NCBI GenBank assembly: GCA_948470475.1
Contig: OX419335.1
Span: forward strand, 18,770,979-18,834,978
Length of the DNA: 64,000 bases
Direction: 5' to 3'
Source of the DNA: Galaxea fascicularis
Lineage: Eukaryota > Cnidaria > Anthozoa > Scleractinia > Euphylliidae
Part shown: positions 33,801 through 42,800 of the stretch, in pieces
Layout of the letters: each line of letters opens with the position of its first letter
How positions within the stretch are numbered: the first letter of the stretch is position 1
Translations under genes and position numbers: made by a program
Notes under the pieces: generated by a model
What the model was told of the DNA's origin: nothing
Database searches by the model: none
What the model saw: the letters and a program-made list of their open reading frames with translations, nothing else

Positions 33801-36800
33801 TAGTCTGACAGCAAACTTTGTTGACAGTTTTACTGGGATAATGAAGGGATATTTTCAATACAGAACTTCCGTGGGCTGACGGTCTCTCTCCGATTTTGAG
33901 AGCAACGCATTTTGTATCGGAGTAGATCATGTCAAATTAGGCGCCGAAAGTGAAAGTACGATAAACAAACCGACTTCGTTTGTTAGCGGCGCAATTTAAA
34001 GAATTTCCCAGGTGCTTGACGAAATAATCCCTGATTGACTTCGCAACCTTTCCATAAATAATGCGGAATTTTCGCCACTGTCTTCTTCCGAAGAAATAGC
34101 AGTGGTAGGGAAGGTAAAAAAATTTCAGTAATTTTGCTGCGGTACGTTTCAGAGTTGAAGGTGCGATGCAATAACACCCACCTCCGATCAGTTGAATCTC
34201 GCCGTACTCGCTTCGTTCTTATTACAGCTTTCTTGTATTTCTCATTAAATTTCCTCTTGCACTGCTCACAGGTTTGCTTTTAAAGTGAAGTAACCGCTTT
34301 GACATTGGGAAAGGACGAACGTGTCGCTCAAGGAAAAGACACTTAAATCGATTTCCAAGACATTTCCGATCCCCGGTATGTCCACAGAACTCTTGCCGAA
34401 CACTCGTATTCTCGCAGTAGCGATGACAATGGAACTACACACTGAAGAAGCAATCGTTTCCAATATTTTTTTTGGAGTAACATTTAGTCGCGATTTGGAA
34501 TTATTTAGTTCCGAGAAAAATAGAACTTTAGCGAGGCTGTCAAGGAGCATTTTAAACACAACTTTTGATTGGCTTTTTATTACACAGTAACTTTGCGCTG
34601 ATTGGCTCTGTAGTAATTTTTACGTGGACTCCGGCTGATCTTTGCTAACAATGGGAAAGGAATGTGCTGCTCGTTTCAGCAGACGTTCATTGGGAAGGAA
34701 AGATTGCGTGACGAACCAAAAGAGCGTCTGCGAAGGACACTAAACACACGGTTGTTATAACCAACAAGCCGCGACCGTAAACTTCAAATACTTTCGTCCC
34801 CACCTTACTACCTTCATCATCCATCGAAACAGCACAACTCATGCTTCATTCTAATCTGACTCCAGTAGCTCACGCCTATTGTTGTCATTCACGCATGCGT
34901 TAAATGTACAAACCCTTTTCTCCGGAAAGACTACCATAATGGTGGTACCCCTTGGCGTGATAGTATTAATAGATGGTGACGCGTGACATTCCACGCTGAC
35001 GTTCCTTTGAGCGTAATCAACACGCATGTGTAACTTAGTCTCAGTGCTGACCATCACTGACCACATGCTTTCAAAAACACCTTTAAAACAGGGAATTGGC
35101 CGCTGGCTGAAACAATGCCATCTAAAGAAACCTTTATTTCATTGGTTCAAGGCAGAACCATCCGACCACGGAAGAATTTCTTGAGCTTCATGCTGACATA
35201 GAGCGATTTTGTTTACACAAAATAGCTCAAAAAGGTATCAAGTAAATTCATGCAACATATTGATATGGCATAATATTATTTACTTTGTTGTTAGAAGCAG
35301 TAGTAGTCAGAAGTGTTACAGTAGGGCATTAAGTACATTCATTAAAGGTATTAGTTTGACGAAATATTATTTAGTTTATTATCATAACCAGTAGTGTTAC
35401 AAAAGGGTACCGGTACATTCATTAAAAGTATTAGTTTTAACTAATATTATTCGGTTTGTTGTCCAAAGCAGTAGTGTTTCAAAACGGTATTTACTACATT
35501 CATTAAAGGTATTAGTTTGATGTAATATTATTCAGTTTATTATAAGAAGTATTAGCGTAAGAAAAAGGTATTTAGTAAATTCATAAAAGATGTTAGTTTG
35601 ACGTAATATTATTCAGTTTGTTATGAAAGCCATAAGTGTTACAAAAGGATATTTAGTACATTCATTAAAAGTATCAGTTTCACGTTATATCATTCAGTTT
35701 GTTATGATAATAAGTAGTGTTTCAAAAGGGTATTTAATATATTCATTAAAGGTATTAGTTTGATGTAATATTATTTAGTTTGTTATCATAAGCAGTACTT
35801 TTACAAAAGGGTGTTTAGTGCATTCACTTAAGGTATTAGCTTAACATAATATTATTCAGTTTGTTATCAAAAGCAGTAGAGTTAGAAAGGGATTAATTAC
35901 ACTCACCAAAGGTATCAGTTTGACTGACATAATTATCAATCACTTTGTTCAGAAGCATTAGTGTTGCCAACAACGTTTTAGAAATCTGTGACTGGTGACT
36001 GTGCAACAAAAGATAATCGTGTTTATTCGTTTAAAGTACATGTATTGGTGCTAAAAATCGCATAATCAAAAGTATTAGTGTTAGAAAACTAATATCATTT
36101 ACTACATTTGTTTAAACGTATTTCGTTGATATATTATTCAGTGTATTATATAAAGCATTAGTGTCAGAAAAGAGTATTTACTACATTCAATGAAGGTATT
36201 AGTTTGACATAATATAATTCAGTTTAGAGTGGTTTTACTTAACCCGTGAAACAATTTTTATCACACAACATGAAATATAGCGTAACAATCAAATATACAC
36301 AAAGAATACAAAGGAAACAGTGTGTAATATTTGCTGGTAGTTTGCAGTACACTAACTTCTATTTCACGGTTTAAGTAAAATCACTCTATTATGAAACGTA
36401 ATGGGGTTACAGAGGGATAATGACTTTTTATAGTTAAGACTGAAGAGTACTGGAGTCAGAAATGGCGTTTCACTACATTCATGAAGGGTATTGGTTTGTT
36501 CATTGACAAAAGGCTATTTAGTTCATGGTGTCACAAATAGCTTTTTGGTCAGTGTTACTGAATGGCTTGAAAACTATCATAAGAAAGGGGTCTTGGCTTC
36601 ATTGATACAGGTACTAGAGTAATTTAAGGCTATCATCGATTTTAAGGTATTAGCGTGACAAATAAAGACACCATTAAAGGAATTAGTGTCACAAACGTTT
36701 TAAGACCTTCTCATTTAAGCCTCTAATGAATTAGAAATAGTCTCGATAAGGTGTTTACAGTGCAGCTCATGCATCTAAGGTACACGAAACAGGCTTAACT

Positions 36801-39800
36801 ATTGTCTTCCCACCAGCGAAGCAAATCTCCAAAGAAAATTTCACCTCGACATGCACAAGTCAAAACGGTCATAGCGGCCCGAAGTAGACGTCTCGCAATA
36901 AACCAGTACTTTACAAGGATGATATGAATGGAAAAATGCCATTTCAACGATTCAGAGAGAAAAGAGCAATAGTAATAGCACTTGGATTTTCTACCGAGTT
37001 TTGAGGCCGCCATATTGGTGTGCAAAATGGCTGATCCATAATAACTCTTGAAGTTTTTCAGACAACTATTTTCACCAAAACGTCGCTCTGAATTAAGTAC
37101 TACAGAGCCAGAAAACGTTTCTTGTTATTTCCCTTTACCAAAACTTTAAATCTTTTGTTTCTGAATCGTGTTTACGCAAAAATACTTACTTAATCGTATT
37201 AGCGAAAACCATGAATTGAGCCCGAAGGACGAAAAACCATCATCTGAGGTAGATTTGCACTTGTTTTGGACTTTGAACTTGAACGCTTTTGAGATAGCTC
37301 GAAACTTTCGGTATTCCCATGCGTATCCCGAAATGAAACAATACTTAACGTTAAACGGGATTAACTTCAAAAGAGGATTAGAATTCCCAAAGGGAATTTT
37401 TGAAAGAAAAGTTTCATTTTCTTCTTTATACCTGTATGTATAGCCAGTAAGTTTCGTTCTGGTCTATCTACAATGGTGGACAAAATTCCTTGGGACACTT
37501 GTGTAATTGCATTAATTTTGTTTGTTTTTAAAACGGAGTTTTCAAAAAGCACTGTTATCCGTTTCATAATGCGTTGCTTTCCGGCCTCCCCCCCCCATCC
37601 CCAATACAATGTTGAAACTCTGGAGAAATAGCGTGTACAAGTGTCCAACATTGTAGGGGGGGGGGAGGGGCTGAGCAAATGTAGATGAATTCGGGTGTGA
37701 CTGTTTGTTTGGCGAGTGTAAAAAAGCACCACAAGTGTAAATTTGTCCCAAGACTTTTGTCCATTATTGTAGTTTATCAAAATACTTACCCATACAATGT
37801 TTCAATTGTTGCATCACTTGAGAGACTAACGGACAAGACCTGGAATGAAGAAAGAGGAGATAGTAAGAGACTGCTGATACTACACTACGTAACACTAAAT
37901 AGATTTCAAGTTGCTGGGGCTCTATTCAGATCACAGATCACAGATCACATCAAAATGTGGTATGGACAAATTTTCATGTCCTTTGGGATCAATGACTGGA
38001 GAGACGTATGCAAGGAATGTTGGACTAATGTATTTGATTCATGCAGTAACCAGAGTCGCTTGAGTTGCACAAGGCAATACTCATAAACGCCTTTTCCGTA
38101 GTCAATAGTTTCAATTTCTTTCATACACCCATGGCCCAATAATTGAACCTGGGCCGAAATTGGCAACGTATTACTGACGACTTCTTGACTACATACAGCA
38201 AAGAGATGGAAGAAAGAAAGGGTCTTCATCACAGAGGTAGAAGTCACATGATTATAATTTTTGTTTCCTCTGCTACCAGATAGACTACGTGTAGCACGAA
38301 GGAACTGACATCTCAGTGGTGCCCACAAGTAGCGATTCAACTATACCCTGTAACTGTTGTAACGAATTAGTACCTGGCCATCCGGTAATCTTATTTTCAG
38401 ATCCACCAATATGGAATCGCCAACATCACCCCGGTGATCAGCAGTCGCTCTTGTTAATGGTTCAGGTGCACTGTCTCCAATTTTTGCATGTTTTGCCTGG
38501 TAAAGAATGGTAAACAGAAATGCACGCAAATCAAACTGCTTGTAAAGCAAAAAGCTTTTGCCCTTGCCCTTGCTATGAGCTGACATTCCAAGAGTAACTC
38601 TCAAAAGACGCAGGGTTTCCTTCGCTGACTGGGCTATTTGAGCCACATGGACACAGAAGTACAGCTGTCTTGCTAAAGACATCCAACATTTTTGGCGAGT
38701 CTCACATCTCGCCAAAATACAAATATTTCTTTCTTTAAGTGTGGCTTAAACGAATGCAAAAGATGGCTGAATGCGAAGGGATCATGGCCGCAGACGCGAC
38801 GAGGAGAGAATTCAAGGAGAAAGAAGTAGCACATGACATAAAACGTCAATAGGGGGATATATGCAGCTACAGTCCTCCTTCCGGCCTCTGCTCACAATGC
38901 CATAGAGACTGCCAGTCTATCTGGCATCGGACTACCCAGGCAAAACTGGTGGAGAGACACATCCACAAAAGGAACCTGCATTCATCAAGAACAATCGTAT
39001 TTTGGTATAAATGAGGAAAAATAATGTCAATCTCTCCACCTTCAAAGGACAGAGAGCTTGGTATACGGCTAGTCATGAGTTCCGAGTGATTCACTCGTTA
39101 GAACATAACAATGGTTTGTAACATTCATTGATTTCTACTGGGTAATTGGAAACAAATAGTTCCTTGGACCTGTGCTTGCAAAAAGACAACTTCAATTTTG
39201 TTCGCTCTTTCTTTACCAGGCGATGACTTAAAATAATAGGTGGGAGGTTTAAGTATAAAACGATACTTTTTTTATTATATGGAGGAGAGTGTTTTACTGG
39301 GAACTAAACCACTTGTAGATTCCATACGCCACTTCATCCGGGACCCGAGTGGTGTATTCTGAGTGTCGTATCGTTCAATGACGTCACGATTCCCGCCTTT
39401 TGATTTTGTTGAATTTGTTGTCTCCATATAATAAAAAGGACATTACTCACGAGTTGGCTCGAAGATATGAATTTTATGTTCGAGTGGCAAGAACACGTTC
39501 GCTTCGCTCACTCGTAAGATATTGTTCTTGCCACTCGAACATGAAATTCATATCTTCCTCTATATACTTTAATGAGTTTTATAGGATAGATAATGGTTGC
39601 AGTGCAAAAAGCAGAAAATGTGAGAATGATATGCCAAAATAGACGATAAGTGAAAACAGACGGTTACCTTCTTTTCATCTTTTTCATCCCTCATATCTTT
39701 CAACAAATATTCTTTATGAAGTTTCTTTCTTTGCTTTTCCAACCTATGAGAAATGAATAAACCTAACATGAGAACATCCTTGCAGATAATATCACCAGAT

Positions 39801-42800
39801 AATCCAATAAAAATTTTAGGCCAGTAAAATGATAAAAATCATCTTACTTTGCTTCTTCAATTGCCTCTAATCTCACTCTTTCTTGGAACTTGTGTCTTTC
39901 ATCCACTGTCTTCTGGTATCTTGATATTGGTGCAGGCTGTGAAAACAATAAAATATGGGGGGGGGGGGGGGGGTGGGTTTTGCAGGTTTGAACATTGATC
40001 ATCCAATTATTGTTTCTTCACTAAGCAATCATAATTATTTCTTGAAAATCTTAAAGAGAGGCCATAAAAGCTGGTATCAGAATTTGTTTTCCATCAGCTG
40101 GCTCCATTAGATAATGCCTTCTTAGAGGGGCCACACCTCAATGATATGATATTCTGTTACAAACACAAATTTTAGCTCGATCGGTAAAATTGATTCACTT
40201 TTAAATTTTTTCAGGTGTTATCAACTGATCCCTGACCAATGGTTAAAGTTTCAAAACTGAAGCCTTCATGAGATGCCTTTGCCAATTCTACATGCATTTT
40301 TAAGGCACACCAAAGGAACCAAGATACCAAGAATGATGTCATCTGTTTTGCCATCTCTGAAAGCAAACGAGGCTAAAGAGGAATCACTAGAACATGAAGA
40401 TATAGATTCAACCAGTAGAATTACTGGTAATATCAGCTTACTCTAACTGAGGAGCTGCTGGTGGCAGACTGTTGATTGGTGCTCTGTATATCACTGTATG
40501 GTACATCAGCGACTGTTGCTGCTGATTGCTGCAATTGCACTCTTGCTTCATGGGGATTCTGGTTTATCCTAATGGGTTAAATTATGAGCAGAGACAGAAC
40601 TCTGATCAAGAGTACTGGAGTTCTACTGTGATAACAGGTCACAAATTAGCTCCAAACTTGTTTTTATTATTGCCCTCTGAGTTGCAAAATCTTGTTTTAT
40701 CCTAGTTCCCTCTATCGTTTTCCCTGTGTAAATGTCATATCTCCTCCCCTCTTTAAAGTACCTGAACTCTAAGGAGACTGTTTTGCTTCCACAGCCAAAC
40801 AAAATAAAATAATGAAGAACACAACTGCTGAAAACCATGAAGCCTAGTGTATGTATTTTTATTGCGGACCTTCATTCAATAAAAATATTGACTTTGCAAA
40901 TGTTCTTGCATGAGTTTAGTTTAGTAGTTTAGTTCATTGAATTCATCACCAAAAAAATAATGATATCCATCAATTTAGCTGCAAACACAGTTACATAGCC
41001 AATTAGCTAATAGGAAAATGTGGCAGAGGACAGTAACTGGACAAAGTCCTGACTGTCAACTGTCTTCCTGAGTCAAAAATTGATATGGGTTCATGTTATC
41101 ATAATTTTATGTTGAGAATACACACAGCCAGATGGTGTTGTCTTGATATAACCCCAAATTCTCTTAACTAATGTACAAGGAAATATATAGTGGCTAGAAA
41201 GGAGAATTAATAATCAGATCTGAGGAGTTTAAGGGTTAAGTGATGAAATGAAGAACACAGAAATAAACCTGACAAGAAACCGACTCTTACCAGTCAATGG
41301 CAGGCTGAATTCCTTTGTTCTTAGTGACAATTAGAGCTTTCTCAGCTACAGCAATGTCATAACCTAAACAAACATAACATAGCAAAAACAAGTGAACGGT
41401 CAATCAGAGCTCATACCCTTTTTCAGAAACAAATTCCCAGGACTTTTCCAGCCATAGCATAGTTTTTCCAGGAACCATAATGCTCAAATAACTATTTCTC
41501 AGTAGGTGAATCTTCCAATCTCGTTTTTCCTCATTGTTCCGGACTTCCTCACCTTTTCATGAACCTTCCAGTCCTGGAAAATGCTGGACTAAAATTCAAG
41601 TATTTTTCAGGTTTTCCAGGACTAATATGAACCCCATAAACTGTTACACTTAGTTCAACTAAGTTTTATTGAAATAACATTTTAACTCTTTGTCACCTGG
41701 AAATTTTGCAGATTAATGCCACTTGAAGCTAGTTGAGCCATTTTCTGGTCATTGCGTAGCCAAAAAGAACCCACTCTGTCCAGAACATTGTTTGCACAAG
41801 CCCAGCTTTTTTTGGGGTATGCACAAAAAGCAAAAACTGCTCCCTTGACTTCCACCTTTTGTTTTCTCTCCTTCCTGCTTCTTTGGCTTTTCTTTCGCCA
41901 TTTTTTTTCTTTTATTGAGCATTCACTTGGCTTCAATTCAGGGGGAAAACCTTTTGTGAGAAGCCAGAGAATCATGAAATTACCAGTATTTTGAAGTACG
42001 AGTGGTGCAAAATTTTCAATGGAATTCTCTGGCCCCTTTAAGTGAATGGCATTGATTTGGGTATAGTTTCAAAGATCTTGTCCCCCTACATGAGTTTGTT
42101 GTCAAAGTTGTCTACGACTGTTGATAAAGATGCCACAAGTGGTACAAAAAAAAAAAGGTTCCATATGAGCACACGCGTGTGCTTTCAGGAGTCAATGGGC
42201 TAATTTTAATGATGTTCTTTTACATTTGTATTAGCTTACCCATTTCCTTCATGTAGGAGAGCAGAGTAAGGTCAGCTTTTACATCTTGATCAAAAAAGCT
42301 GTCTCCTATTTAAAATAATAAGAACATTAGAGGCTGAAACACGAGCAGATTATATACTGGTACTGGTATCCTGAAATAATGTTGCTTCAGAATGAACACA
42401 GGTGCAACCAAACAAAGAACTGTCAAAAAGAAAAAGTCTAAAAGTCTCTTAACTATTTAAGATAAATCAATAGTGGATAAAAAGTGTGAAACAACTGTAG
42501 GTAATGCTGGAGAGATTAGTGAGTGAAATTAGAGAGATTAGTGCAATGCATGTGTGAAATTGTCAGTCACAGGTGTTAAGTTTATAGAAAGATATGGTAC
42601 ATACACGTATCCATACCCATGACTGTAAAACTGACCTTTTTGTGAGGTTAATTTGAGCACATTGCTAGTTTTACTAGAATGTGAAGGCCCACTGCTTGTT
42701 TGAATGGGAGCTGAAATTCCAAGTGCTTCTTCAATCAATAGTTTGGTTCCTTCTAGTTGTATACCAGAGGGAAGGACAAGAAAATCACCTTCCTGGAGTG

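Noticed and set aside
33140..33803. Last 220 codons of the long plus-strand ORF
   Set aside because: Antisense to the helicase fragment up to 33449, then terminal repeat and flanking DNA. Not part of the ORF1 protein.
35338..35900. Regular repeats resembling a CRISPR array
   Set aside because: The whole 80-bp unit is repeated with no unique spacers, and the context is eukaryotic. It is a satellite.
37685..38340. Overlapping open frames on both strands
   Set aside because: No domain, no consistent splicing, and the adaptor gene reads through this region as intron.
38749..38838. Short plus-strand ORF starting MAECEGIMAADATRREFKEK
   Set aside because: Thirty codons inside a minus-strand gene intron with no splice context. 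Too short to support.
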